Assembly (NCBI GenBank): GCA_009746045.1
Contig: RPFO01000643.1
Location: 1,212,089 to 1,269,588 of the forward strand
Reading direction: 5' to 3'
DNA length: 57,500 nt
Source of the DNA: Mesostigma viride
Taxonomy: Eukaryota; Streptophyta; Mesostigmatophyceae; Mesostigmatales; Mesostigmataceae
In this document: one piece after another, positions 40,262-49,836 of the stretch
How positions within the stretch are numbered: position 1 is the stretch's first letter
Layout: the number at the start of each line of letters is the position of its first letter
Program-made: the position numbers and the translations under genes
Notes under the pieces: generated by a model
What the model was told of the DNA's origin: nothing
Databases searched by the model: none
What the model saw: only the letters and a program-made list of their open reading frames with translations

Positions 40262-42271
40262 GGAATGCATCGTCACACGAGCCACGAGGTAGCCATGGCT
40301 GTCGGAGCTCATAACTTTCACGTTTGAGCACCGAATTCAGCTGTGAATATCACAATCGCTTCGTCTTTCTTAGACGCACATGCTGATATAATTTTCCGAA
40401 GCTATAACGCACTATACGATGAGCAAACGCCTCTCGACGCAACGCAGCCTGGCGGCTGCGCTCAGCAATGAAAATACGCCTGCAGCCCCGGCTGCAGCTT
40501 CGCCAACCGGCCAGGCAGAAGGCAGCGGCGCCACTAGCCAAGCTCTAGTGGTCGCCCATCCCCCTGCTGAGCCCGCATCGCCAGCAGCGTCGCCAGAACC
40601 CAAGCGCAGTCGCCCTGCCGAGCCGAGCTGGGTCGAGCTCGAATTTGTAGCTGAAGCCCGCCAGCCCGGCTTTGTTGACAAGTTTACCGAGGACCGCATC
40701 CTGGGCTGCGTGTTTTGGGGATCACACGCCTCGCTTGTTGAATTGTGCAAGCAGCTCTTCAACCGAGGCCGCCTCTTTGATTCTCGCCTGAATATCGTCT
40801 CCTCTTTCGACCACTTTCCCAGCCTCCGCCGCCCCCACCTCCAGGAATACGCTCTCTTCTCCCTCCTTGGACGCTCCATCTCGGAGCTTTGGCCCCGAAA
40901 GCCCCTCACCACCACCTTAACCGAAGCCTCCATCCGCTCACTCCTTAAGGAGGCCCTCGAGGAGCACGTGGACCCCATTGCTGCAGATGTGGCGGCCATC
41001 GGCGGCACGCTGACTGCCGAGCTTCCCCTCCTTTCCACCGCCACCTCCACCATCTCCACCGCCACCTCCACCCTCCTCGCCTCCTCCACCGCCACCACCT
41101 CCACCTCCGACGCCATCACCGCCCAGCTCCGTGACATCGACCAGCGTCTTAAGGACAACGCCATCGCTATCGAGGTTCTGCAGAACACGGCAGGCCTCAC
41201 CGCCCAGGCGGTGAAGGACATTGCCGCCAAGCCAGCCCCGGCTGGCCTGGCCGGCGATGCTCCTCCCATCACCACCTGGGCGGACATGCTTAAGCAACAT
41301 ACCACCTCCACCACCTCCGCCGTCGCAGCCCAGCTCCAACGGCAGACGCTTGACCTCCGCGAGGAGGCCGAGCTCGCCCAGCGCAGCCTCAACGTCATTG
41401 TCAAGAACTTCACCATGGAGGACGGTGAGACTTCCGAGAAGCTTTTGCGTGCGTTTGAGCGAGAAATCCTTGGTCGCATGGGCCTTATCGGTGAGATCGC
41501 GCTGGCCGCCCACCGCCTTCCCCGCGCGCGGGGTAAGGCAGGGCCGCCCCCGCTCCTTCTCACCTTTAAGACCCCGGCGGACAAGATTTCTTTTCTCAGA
41601 CGCCGCAAGCGGCTCGAGAAGACTCTCTTCACCCTTGATGACGACCTGACCCTGGCGCAGCAACAACGGCGACGGGAGCTATGGCCGACCTACCTCCAGC
41701 TCCGGCAGACCAAGGCGGGCCAGCCGGTGCACTGGAAGGGGGCGGCCATCTACGTCGGCCACAAGCCCTGGCAGGCGACCCCCCCCCCCCGCGGCCCCAG
41801 CGACTCCAGACGCCCCAGCTTAGGGGAATACAGCAGTAGTAGTGCAGAATAGATAGACCGTGGCCATGTACATGTACGCCTCCTAGAGGCACTATCCTAG
41901 CTAAGCCACGCGCTTTCCTTAATCATGTACATGTGTGCCTATGATGAGCCACACCCCAGATGATGCCTAGCTTTATTTAGTTATGTTGTGCCCATGCAGG
42001 GAGTAACTCTCTGCTGAGACGCCATGCCCTAGCTTCTTTGTATAGCTATGCTGATCTTCCCCCCCATGACAGGCTCCCCCTTCGCTGGGCATAGCTTGAA
42101 GATCATGGGGATGCACGTGCCCTGGTGCACCTAGAGCAAGGGTCCTTTACATCCCCACCCTTGCAGGAAGTAGCTTAGGATGTATGATAGGCCATATGCC
42201 CCCCTCTCAAGGGCTGTGTGCTACATATACTCCCAACGGAGTTATGTTACAATTCAATTCAATTCAATTCA
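40262..42271 (+). mobile_element. Full-length family A ORF1-only retroelement, copy A3 (2,010 bp)
   Basis: Leader, intact ORF1, 3' UTR, CTCC-CAAC-GGAG hairpin, TTATGTTAC and (AATTC)n. ATCCATTCCAT flanks it at 40251-40261 and 42272-42282; uninterrupted B copies (38617, 50457) have this once. The length matches A2 within one base. Confidence 0.9.
40419..41852 (+). CDS. Intact L1-type ORF1 protein of element A3
   Basis: 477 residues from ATG (MSKRLSTQRSLAAALSNENT). Residues 1-60 are Ala/Pro-rich with PKRSRPAEP, a possible nuclear-localisation or RNA-binding patch. Residues about 220-265 (LRDIDQRLKDNAIAIEVLQN) could form a coiled coil for trimerisation. Residues 325-447 resemble the L1 ORF1p RRM and C-terminal domain: NVIVKNF.., AHRLPRARGKAG, PLLLTFKTPADKISFL, FTLDDDLTLAQQQRRRELWP and VHWKGAAIYV. 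Such proteins are nucleic-acid chaperones of LINE RNPs; here it is the element's only protein. It could serve RNA of RT-bearing relatives. Confidence 0.8.
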   Translation: MSKRLSTQRSLAAALSNENTPAAPAAASPTGQAEGSGATSQALVVAHPPAEPASPAASPEPKRSRPAEPSWVELEFVAEARQPGFVDKFTEDRILGCVFWGSHASLVELCKQLFNRGRLFDSRLNIVSSFDHFPSLRRPHLQEYALFSLLGRSISELWPRKPLTTTLTEASIRSLLKEALEEHVDPIAADVAAIGGTLTAELPLLSTATSTISTATSTLLASSTATTSTSDAITAQLRDIDQRLKDNAIAIEVLQNTAGLTAQAVKDIAAKPAPAGLAGDAPPITTWADMLKQHTTSTTSAVAAQLQRQTLDLREEAELAQRSLNVIVKNFTMEDGETSEKLLRAFEREILGRMGLIGEIALAAHRLPRARGKAGPPPLLLTFKTPADKISFLRRRKRLEKTLFTLDDDLTLAQQQRRRELWPTYLQLRQTKAGQPVHWKGAAIYVGHKPWQATPPPRGPSDSRRPSLGEYSSSSAE

Positions 42272-42372
42272 ATCCATTCCATCCCATGTTCCCCTCCCAC
42301 TGAGGACTTATGCTCACGTGACGCAGTCACGTGTCTATTAATTAATTAATTAATTAATTAATTAATTAATTA
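42272..42372 (+). mobile_element. Family B copy B3, 3' end
   Basis: Resumes ATCCATTCCATCCCATG after A3, continues CACTGAGGACTTATGC, hairpin CACGTGAC-GCA-GTCACGTG, then about eight TTAA units. Confidence 0.85.
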
Positions 42373-42394
42373 TTATTATTATTATTATTATTGT

Positions 42395-42462
42395 GGAACA
42401 TAACTCCGATCAGAATAACTCCGTTGGGAGTAAATGTGGCACATATCCCTGAGAAGGGGCAT
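42395..42462 (-). mobile_element. Family A tail, truncated
   Basis: ATAACTCCGTTGGGAGTAAA and CACATATCCCTGAGAAGGGGC match the A terminus; only about 60 bases remain. A second partial ATAACTCCG precedes it at 42402. Confidence 0.7.
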
Positions 42463-42499
42463 TAAATTAAATAAATTTATAACATGTCTCCGTTGGGAG

Positions 42500-42596
<97 letters not shown>

Positions 42597-42830
42597 GCAC
42601 GTGACTGCTGGGAGATCGTGTACAGCACATATTCCTTGCTGGATGGGTGGAGGTGGGCGAAGCCGCGTAATCATCGAACGAACCTAACTCTAAGCTATCT
42701 AGTCTAGAAAATCCTAAAGACACAATTCAGCAAAACGCCCCTTCCGCTTGGGGGGCCGAGGGGGCTTGCCCACAGAGGCTGGCGTGTGAGCCTGGACAAT
42801 CTTCTGCCACCTATTCTTGTTCTCGCACGA
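42463..42830 (-). mobile_element. Family C 3' part: ORF2 end and 3' UTR, with a tiny B insertion
   Basis: The minus strand encodes WQKIVQAHTPASVGK and PPKRKGRFAE (about 42720-42812). A 3' UTR follows and ends ATCTCCCAACGGAGACATGTT and AT-rich repeats. The UTR is split at 42502-42608 by a B tail insertion. Confidence 0.72.
42502..42608 (-). mobile_element. Minimal family B insertion: 12 bases plus (TTA)n tail
   Basis: The minus strand reads GCAGTCACGTGC followed by about 31 TTA units. TGGGAGAT occurs at both borders (42494-42501 and 42609-42616), an 8-bp target duplication, and once in the intact C copy at 43938-43946. The array of TAA here is therefore an element tail. Confidence 0.8.
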
Positions 42831-43725
42831 TGCTGTACACAGACGACACCACCCTCTTCGAGGACACTGGGCACGTGCAGACATGGCTTGACTGCCTGGC
42901 TATCAAGGCCCGTGCCGAGTGGGGCTTGAGGTCAGCAAGAAGACAGAGGCCCTGGCGGTTGGGCTCACCCACTCACCGCCACCCCTCTATCTCCTCGACG
43001 GCTCTCGAGTCCTGTATCGGGACCGCGTCAAGCTGCTGGGCAGCCTGCTCCCCAGCTGCGAGGTTGACATGTGGACCATTGCATCTCCCTCGCCTGGCAC
43101 GCTTTACGCCAGTACCGGGCCCTGTGGCGCAAGCCCCTAGCTGGGCAAGATCGAGAGAAACAGGACCTGTTCAAGGTCCTCGTCCTTCCTGTTCTCACGT
43201 ATGGGGTCGAGACGTGGACCCTCGATCACCGCCGACCTGGCCCGCAAGCTGGACGGCGCGGTCACCATGCAACATGCTGCGTTCCATTTTCAGAGTAGTA
43301 TATGCTGCTCATGTCCGCAATGAGGACCTGTACCAGGGCATGTCATATATCACCAGCACCATTAAGCAGCGACGCCTGCAGCTAGTAGGGCACTTAGCTC
43401 GCACCAACCAGGTAGACACGGCTCACGTGGCCCCCCCGCAGGACTGCGACGAGCTCAGCCTGGCCGGCACCTCCTGACGTGGGCCGGGCCCAGTGATGTT
43501 AGACGCCGCAAGGCCCGCACCTTCAACGACCAGCTAGTAGAGGACATGGGGGGCCTAGGCCTCTCCGTGATTTGGACGAAGATGATGGACAAGGCCAAGT
43601 GGGCCCAGGTCGTAGAGGACAACGAGCCCCCCCCTGTGGGGAAGCGCCCGCGTGTGCAAACCCGCGGGAGGCACGCCAGACAGCTCCCCTAGGGCAGCGT
43701 GAGGCTGTTTAGATAGATGTTCAAT
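42826..43725 (+). pseudogene. Family C LINE ORF2: RT catalytic and C-terminal region, broken
   Basis: Starts at the RT motif C (MLYTDDTTLF, a YxDD box), continues WLDCLAIKARA, a frame change to GLEVSKKTEALAVGL, then LLGSLLPSCEV, VLVLPVLTYGVETWTL and LDGAVT, MLRSIFRVVYAAHV, NEDLYQGMSYI and ends PPVGKRPRVQTRGRHARQLP. Multiple frame changes make it non-functional. Sequence before motif C is missing. Confidence 0.82.
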
Positions 43726-43910
43726 GTGACCGCGTATGGCATTCATAGCGATTAGGGCCGCGGTGCCCACACCCCTGTAACTAGGACCTAGATCAATTAA
43801 TTAATTAATTAATTAATTAATGGGTTAATTAATTAATTAATTAATAGACATGTGACTGCGTCACGTGAGCATAAGTCCTCAGTGGGAGGGGAACATGGGA
43901 TGGAATGGAT
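43726..43910. mobile_element. Two family B ends, tail to tail
   Basis: 43726-43793 is a plus-strand B fragment (GTATGGCATTCATAGCG to GGACCTAGAT). It meets (TTAA)n and then a minus-strand B end at 43845-43910 with hairpin and ATGGAATGGAT, where a family C element begins. Confidence 0.75.
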
Positions 43911-44210
43911 TAAAAATTAAATTAAATTATAACATGCCTCCGTTGGGAGATCATGTAGCACATATTCCAGGTTGGATGGGTGGAGTGGTGGAAGCCGCGT
44001 AATCGAACTAAACCTAATCAGAATAAACCTAACTCTAAAAGCTATATCTAGTCTAGAAAAGCCTATCTACGCTACTCATCAAAACGGCTCCTCCTCTTGG
44101 GGGGAGGCGGCTTGCCCACAGGGGCTGGCATGTGAGCCGGCCTTGACAATCTTCTGCCACCGCTTCTTGTCCTGCATGGCAGTCCAGAGAAGGGAGAGAG
44201 AGGGGATTAA
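43911..44210 (-). mobile_element. Family C 3' part inserted at the B 3' UTR site
   Basis: The minus strand encodes KKRWQKIVKAG.. and, after a one-base shift, APVGKPPPPKRRSRFDE and stop (about 44070-44185). Its 3' UTR ends GATCTCCCAACGGAGGCATG and an AATTT tail, which joins ATCCATTCCAT of B exactly. Confidence 0.75.
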
Positions 44211-44288
44211 TTAATTAATTAATAGACACGTGACTGCGTCACGTGAGCATAAGTCCTCAGTGGGAGGGGAACATGGGATGGAATGGAT
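44211..44288 (-). mobile_element. Family B 3' end (host of A6)
   Basis: TTAA repeats, hairpin, GAGCATAAGTCCTCAGTGGG and ATGGAATGGAT on the plus strand. The element A6 tail joins at 44289. Confidence 0.8.
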
Positions 44289-44710
44289 TAATTAATTATC
44301 AACATCACTCCGTTGGGAGTCAATGTAGCACATATCCCTGAGAAGGGGCATATGGCTTTAAATACATCCTAGGCTACTTCATGCAAGGGTGGGAATGTAA
44401 GCTACCCGTGCTCGAGGTGCACCAGGGCACCCGCACCACCATGCTGTCTCAGGTTCAACCCGCCTAAGGGGGGGATCCTGGCACGGGGGAGGAAGATCAT
44501 CATGGCTATACAAGAGCTAGGACATGGCTTCTCGACAGAGAGCATCTCTCTGCATGGCATAGCATGGCTAAATTCTTAATGCAACATCCATGGGGGGGTC
44601 CCATTATAGGCATGGCTTGGCTAAACATAGCCAGGACGTAGCATGGCTGTACTAGGACTAGGCTAAGGCTATGGCTGGTTGTGTACCGTGCGTTGGCGGC
44701 ACGTGACTAG
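44289..44710 (-). mobile_element. Family A 3' UTR, 5'-truncated copy A6
   Basis: Matches the A1 3' UTR (8570-8935) in reverse, including CTCTCTGCATGG, CAACATCCATGGG and GGCTATACAAG. It has lost ORF1. Its tail abuts the B target ATCCATTCCAT. Confidence 0.75.
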
Positions 44711-44799
44711 GTGTGTTGGCATAGCTAGGCAAACATTCTAGCCCCTAAATGGTCTGGCTGCCGATTTTCCGCCTAAAACTGAGTTACAGCCGACACGTC

Positions 44800-46150
44800 G
44801 GCCCCTTCTCGGGGGACCAAATGCCGCGAAAACTATTGAGAATTAGGAAAAGTTTAGCTGAGAAGATCGAAAGTTTATAATTTTCCTCACAGCATGGTAC
44901 TAGGGTTTGCATACTTCTGACAAAGTTATAGAGGTGTTCTGGCCGGTCAAAGTACAAGGGGTCAGGGTACTTTTTCACGTAGAACGTGCATTCCGGAAAA
45001 CGACGACCTGGCCATGGCGGCTTGCGCACACGCATGGCATTTACGTTTTCGTTCGAATTTTCTGACCAAACTCAGGAAATTGATTTTATACGTCCTAAAG
45101 ATGATACAGGCCAATTTTTGGTCCGCGGGAATGCCATTTGATAGGTGTCGGCAGCGTTCTTGCTGGAAAAAACTGCGATCAGGCCGGACGATAGAAACGT
45201 TGACAGCAATAAATTTCCGGCGTATTTTAAAGGATATATCGGTTTCTTTGTACTTTTTATGATGATTTGTAGTCGTAAACGTGCAAGGGTGGCCAGAAAT
45301 CGTCGAATCTAGCGACCATGCTGCACAACTTTGGTGTGCCGAAATGCGCCATTTTGCGGCCACCGCCTGGGCCAAGGTAATGCCAGCCATGCCAGGTAAA
45401 GCTGAGTTATCGTTTTCTTGTCGATGTTTGACGTTTATATATACGTTCTAGCTTGTGTAGCACATTCTTTCTTCATTATTCATGCTCTTTCTTGACCATG
45501 GCCTGGCCCCTTCCTAAAACACCATTCTTAGATGCTTCCCTCAGTCAGTTGACCTGCCATAGTGTGATGGTGATAAGTTTCAGAGGCTGTATGGGTTTGA
45601 ATACCTCCATATATGTTTGTTATACATTTCCCACACACATATTGCATGAGTGTGAGGCAGTTGGCTGGTCTCTGTGGCATCATCAAGCATGTACCCGGTG
45701 AGTAGAAGCTTCCCATTGTCAGCATGTGCCACCAGGTGTGCTGGCCATCACCTGGCAAGCTATAGCAGCTTAGGCCTAGTTTATCCTTGCTAGGGCAAGC
45801 TGAAATAGGCTTAAAATCACTAGTTTGTTGGTGGCTGCCTCCTAGAATGCATGCCTTGCGTAGGGTATCCGTACCACGTTACCTACGTGCATGGACAAGG
45901 TGGCACCTGCACATAGGTGCCATGTAAGGGCAGTGTGATGATGCAGTTATGTTTCCCCATCATTGTGGAAGGGAAATGTATTGTGTGGCATGGTTGGGGG
46001 ACATTTTTAGTAGGTATTAGTAGGTAGTATGCCCACCCCTACCCCCTTGGTTGCTTTTTACCAACGGTACCCCTATGGGCTGTACTGGGTGTAACTGCTG
46101 GTATACCCACCCAAATGATGACCCCAATGGCTCAAACTGTTCAGCAACTA
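44800..46150. other. No recognised gene
   Basis: Lower-GC sequence unlike its neighbours. An 83-codon minus-strand frame (44784-45035) looks protein-like (FPECTFYVKKYPDPLYFDRP) but has no family I recognise and no clear partner exon. Confidence 0.45.
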
Positions 46151-46176
46151 ATTGTTTATCATCCCTGAAGTGGTAG

Positions 46177-46638
46177 GTGCCTAGCTCTTACAACATAATT
46201 CAAAATGCACATTCTACCAAAAATGAAAACGCTCGTCTTGACCCCCCTGACTTTGACGGCAGTTATACATGGCCTACCCTGCATATATGTAAGTTGGCTC
46301 TTAGCCACGTGGCTGGGGCCTCCCTCACGGCAGGTTACACGGCGGACCGGGCGGAGCGGGCCAAGCTCCTGGCCTACGGCGACGTCGGGCACCATCGTGT
46401 GGTGCCCTTTGTCCTGGAGGAGTTTGGGGCCATGGGGCCCCTGACCTCCGCCTTCTTCAAGGAGTGTTGCCGGCTCCGGGAGGACCGGCTGGACCTGGAG
46501 GGCCAGCGGGCCCCATGGTCGGCGCGGACCTGGACGTCATATTGGCGTCAGCGCTTGTCGGTGGCGCTGACTCGGGCCATGGCTGACATCATGCTCCGCC
46601 GTACGCGGGCTGATTTTGCGGTGCAGCAGGGCTATTAG
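46177..46638 (+). pseudogene. C-terminal end of a LINE ORF2, distinct family
   Basis: The frame encodes 153 residues. From about residue 55, AERAKLLAYG, VVPFVLEEFGAMGPLTSAFF and WTSYWRQRLSVALTRAMADI match the region that follows RT in many LINE proteins (a PFVxExFG segment and a closing helix ending in MLRRTRADF). RT itself is absent, so the copy is 5'-truncated; the first 45 residues are probably not coding. Confidence 0.6.
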
Positions 46639-46979
46639 GTTCCTCCCGTTAGGCGTTTCCATTGGTCTTATCGTAGTATAGAGCTTTGACATGGCTCTGT
46701 ATATAGGTTTATAGCTGGGCGTTTGCTTTGGTTTGAGTGATTTCACTCTGCTGTAAGTAATTATATTTTTATAATATATGTAAGGTTGTGATATACCAAC
46801 CCGAAGGGCAACTCATGGACATGCTTGGCCCCCAAGGACAGCCATTGGATATGGGTGGGTTGGATGGCATCTGGTTTGCAAAATTGTGAAGTTACAGCCG
46901 ATGCATCGGCAGTATTTCTGCCCATTTAGGGGCTAGGCATGGCTGCCTTAGCGGCAGTGACGCCAATGGTTACAATCTA

Positions 46980-48140
46980 GGGCTATTGCTATTCTAGCCC
47001 GCTGGGGGCGTCCACATCTTGTGGTTGATCATCAGGTCCCCGCCCCTCCAGTACACCTTGGGCTTCTGGGGGTCCTGCTTATGGCGGAGGTATTCCGGCC
47101 ACAGGTCGCGTCGCTGCTGTTGCTGAGCGGGGGTGAGGTCGTCATCCAGCGTCCAGGTGAGGTCGTGCAACCGCTTGCGACGAGAGAGGAACCGCTGCTT
47201 ACTCCTTAGGGGAGCTAGGGCCGGAAGGTGAGTAGGACTGGTGGGGGAGCTGCCTTGTCCCGTGAGTGGGGAAAGCGGTGGCACCCGCTCAGTGCTACCT
47301 CACCTACCAGGCCCATGAGGGTAAGAAGCTGGTTCTTGAGCTCGTCAGCAAGAGAGGTTGACGTCTCACCTGGCTTCTGGGGGAAGCGACGTAGCACCAC
47401 TCGGCACTCGCGGCGAGCGCGGTCGGTGACCTCCCGTTGCTGGGCCTGGCGGTGGTTCTCCAGCTCCTGGAGCTTTGTGGCGATGGCGTCGGTGGTGGAG
47501 GCGGTCGCTGACCGCAGCAGGTCCGCGTAGGAGAGCGGCGGGAGGTCGCCAACATCCTGCCGGGGTGGCTGGGATGCAATGGTGGCCGTCTGCTCCGCTA
47601 TCTTGGGGACCTGTTTGGCCAGGGCCTCGGTGTGGGCGGTGATGGCCTCAAGCTTCTTCAGGAGCACGCCACACTTGCCCTCCACCTGGTTAAGGCGAGA
47701 GACAAGTGCAGCATGCCTTTCCGAAGCCTGCGCCGCGGTGTGTAGCGCCGGCCGTGAACTGGGGTTGTAGCTTGTGGACGACCTTGGTTTCCACGTTAAA
47801 GACCCGGGCCTCGACCTTGTTGAGCGTGGTGTTCAGCGATGTCAGCTGCTCGGCCAGCGGCCAGGTCACGTGCTCCTCCAGCACTGCGCGGAGGTCATCC
47901 TTGCAGAGGGAGGAAGCCGATGGGGCTGCCGGCTGTGCGGGGGCTGGGGTGCGGAGCGTGCGGGTGATGTCGGCGAGGGGGATCTGGAATTGGCTGGTCA
48001 AGATAATCAGGCGTTGTTGTACTTCGTCCAAAGCATAGAGCCAGGACATGTCTCCATTGTAGTCGATAGCCGCCCCCCCCTTGTTGGGCACGAAGAGCTT
48101 CCGCTCCTGTTCGAGGAACTGGAGAACTTCAATGCATTCC
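46980..48140 (-). pseudogene. Family D: diverged L1-type ORF1, broken in two places
   Basis: The minus strand starts MECIEVLQFLEQERKLF and runs to about 47690. After a frame change it continues SRLNQVEGKCGVLLKKL (coiled coil), LPPLSYADLLRS and ECRVVLRRFPQKPGETS to about 47215. After another change it encodes RKRLHDLTWTLDDDLTPAQQ, RRDLWPEYLRHKQD and VYWRGGDLMI. The C-terminal region is clearly related to family A ORF1 but far diverged. Its first ATG straddles the junction with a B 3' UTR. Confidence 0.78.
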
Positions 48141-48910
48141 ATGGAATGGATGGTATAAGCTATCTAGGTCCTACATAGTTACAGGGGTGTGGGCACCGCG
48201 GCCCGAATCGCTATGAATGCCATACTTGGTCACACGCGGAGCCCCCACAGGCTTGGGGGTGGTCTCCTTCATCACTACTTGCCATCTATCCTTGCGCACC
48301 ATCTGCCTCCATATTACAGACAAACCAGGAGGCTGCCCGGGTGTAACTGAGCCCGTCACGTCTAGTGTAGCTAGCACATGTCCATGCCGAGTCTATCACG
48401 AAACGTCCACGGGTGGCGGCCCTGCCGCGCGCGGCCGGGGGCACGCCAGGTGAGGACATATCGCCCAGGCTGGGCGGGCTTGGTGCCAGCTAGTCTATCT
48501 GATGTATCTACTTGATCTGTGCGGGCCAGGTGCCCGGCTAGGCCCAGGCGCCTGTGCCTAATAATGTGGGAAACATAGTAGGGCAAATCAGCGTACAAAT
48601 CCTCATTACTAATGTGCAAACCAAAGGGGGCCTTGCGCAGCATCTTGGTGACGGCGCCGTCGAGTCGTTGCTCCAGCTCCGGCGTCAGTATCCAGATCTC
48701 GGCGCCGTAGGTCAGGATCGTCAGAATGAATGACGACCTTGAAGAGGTCACGCTTGACGATCCGGGGTAGGGCGGGGTTGCTCCACCAGCGGCGGTGGTC
48801 ATGGAGGTGCGCCCACGCCATGCCGATCCGTGTCGTCATGTCGTCCTCGCAGTCGGGAAGCCAACTGCCTCCGTCGGGAAGCGGCCTGAAGGAGGGTAGT
48901 TGACCTCGGC
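48141..48910 (-). pseudogene. Family B LINE ORF2 C-terminal part
   Basis: The minus strand encodes the same region as B3 (CEDDMTTRIGMAWAHLHDHR, LEQRLDGAVTKML, LAGHLARTDQVDTSD, VGAPRVTKYGIHSD) with frame breaks near 48730 and 48370. Its 3' UTR ends at ATCCATTCCAT (48141-48151), where family D starts. Confidence 0.82.
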
Positions 48911-49027
48911 AGGACCTAGATAGCTTACACCATCCATTCCATCCCATTTTCCCGTCCCACTGAGGACTTATGCTCACATGACGCAGTCACGTGTCTATTA
49001 ATTCATTCATTCATTCATTAATTAATT
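48911..49027 (+). mobile_element. Family B 3' end
   Basis: AGGACCTAGATAGCTTACACC, ATCCATTCCATCCCATT, the hairpin with one change (CACATGAC-GCA-GTCACGTG), TCTATTAATTCATTCATTC and TTAA units. Confidence 0.78.
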
Positions 49028-49115
49028 AAAGAGCCTCCCAGAAGACTGTGTCAAAAGCCTTGATGTAGTCAACAAAAATGAAGACCACCGGAAAACCATC
49101 AGGCCAAAAGCGATT
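49028..49115 (-). pseudogene. RT motif A fragment of another LINE
   Basis: The minus strand encodes PVVFIFVDYIKAFDTVFWEAL, an RT motif A with its catalytic Asp. It differs from family B at many positions and no flanking RT sequence remains. Confidence 0.65.
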
Positions 49116-49348
49116 GAGCTCCATTATTGTGTGTACGTGAGCTGGTTGACTGAGGTTTGTCTGTAGCCTCTGTCCAGGCCAAACTACTATTAAGCGAGAT
49201 TACTATTCCTGTCCAATCTCCAACTTGGCTAGCTGGTGGCCAAAGGTTTACCACAGGGTTTGAACTGAACACTTTGATAACTACGTGGCCTGGCGTGAGA
49301 TGCATTATGCGAACGTCCCCAAAGCCATTACACAATGGATTAATGGAA

Positions 49349-49836
49349 CAAGGCGGGGCAGCCGGTGTACTGGAAGGGGGCGGCCATCTACGTCGGCCAC
49401 AAGCCCTGGCATGCGACCCCCGCGGCCCCAACGACTCCAGAAGCCCCAGCTTAGGGGAATACAGCAGTAGTAGTGTAGAATAGATAGACCGTGGCCATGT
49501 ACATGTAAGCCTCCTACAGGCTCTATACCAGCTGACTCACGAGTCTCATTTAGCCATGTACATGTGTGCCTATGATGTGCCACACTCCAGATGATGCCTA
49601 GCTTTATCTAGTTATGCTGTGCCCATGCAGAGAGCTGTTCTCTGCTGAGAGGCCACGCTCTAGCTCTTGTATAGCTATGCTGATCTTCCCCACCTATGAC
49701 GGGCTCCCCTTAGCTGGGTGTTGCCCGAGACTCTGGGTGGTGCAGGTGCCCTAGTGCACCTAGAGCAAGTGTTGTTTACATTCCCACCCTTGCAGGAAGT
49801 AGCTTAGAATGTATTATAGGCTCATATGCCCATTCT
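49349..49836 (+). mobile_element. Family A, copy A4: ORF1 end and 3' UTR, left part
   Basis: Starts at the QPVYWKGAAIYVGHKPW segment of ORF1 and runs through the 3' UTR to ATGCCCATTCT, where a family B element is inserted. The remaining tail is at 50538-50612. The 230 bases before it (49116-49348) have no assignment. Confidence 0.8.

Larger units (their letters stand above)
44738..46935. mobile_element. Possible TIR element: CTAGCCCCTAAATGG ends
   Basis: CTAGCCCCTAAATGG (44738-44752) is repeated in inverted orientation at 46919-46935 (CCATTTAGGGGCTAG). Just inside, GTTACAGCCGA..TCGG occurs at both ends, but as a direct repeat. No transposase is recognisable inside, and the interior includes a LINE ORF2 end (46177-46638). 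The 15-bp inverted ends could mark a non-autonomous DNA transposon or be coincidental. Confidence 0.4.
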
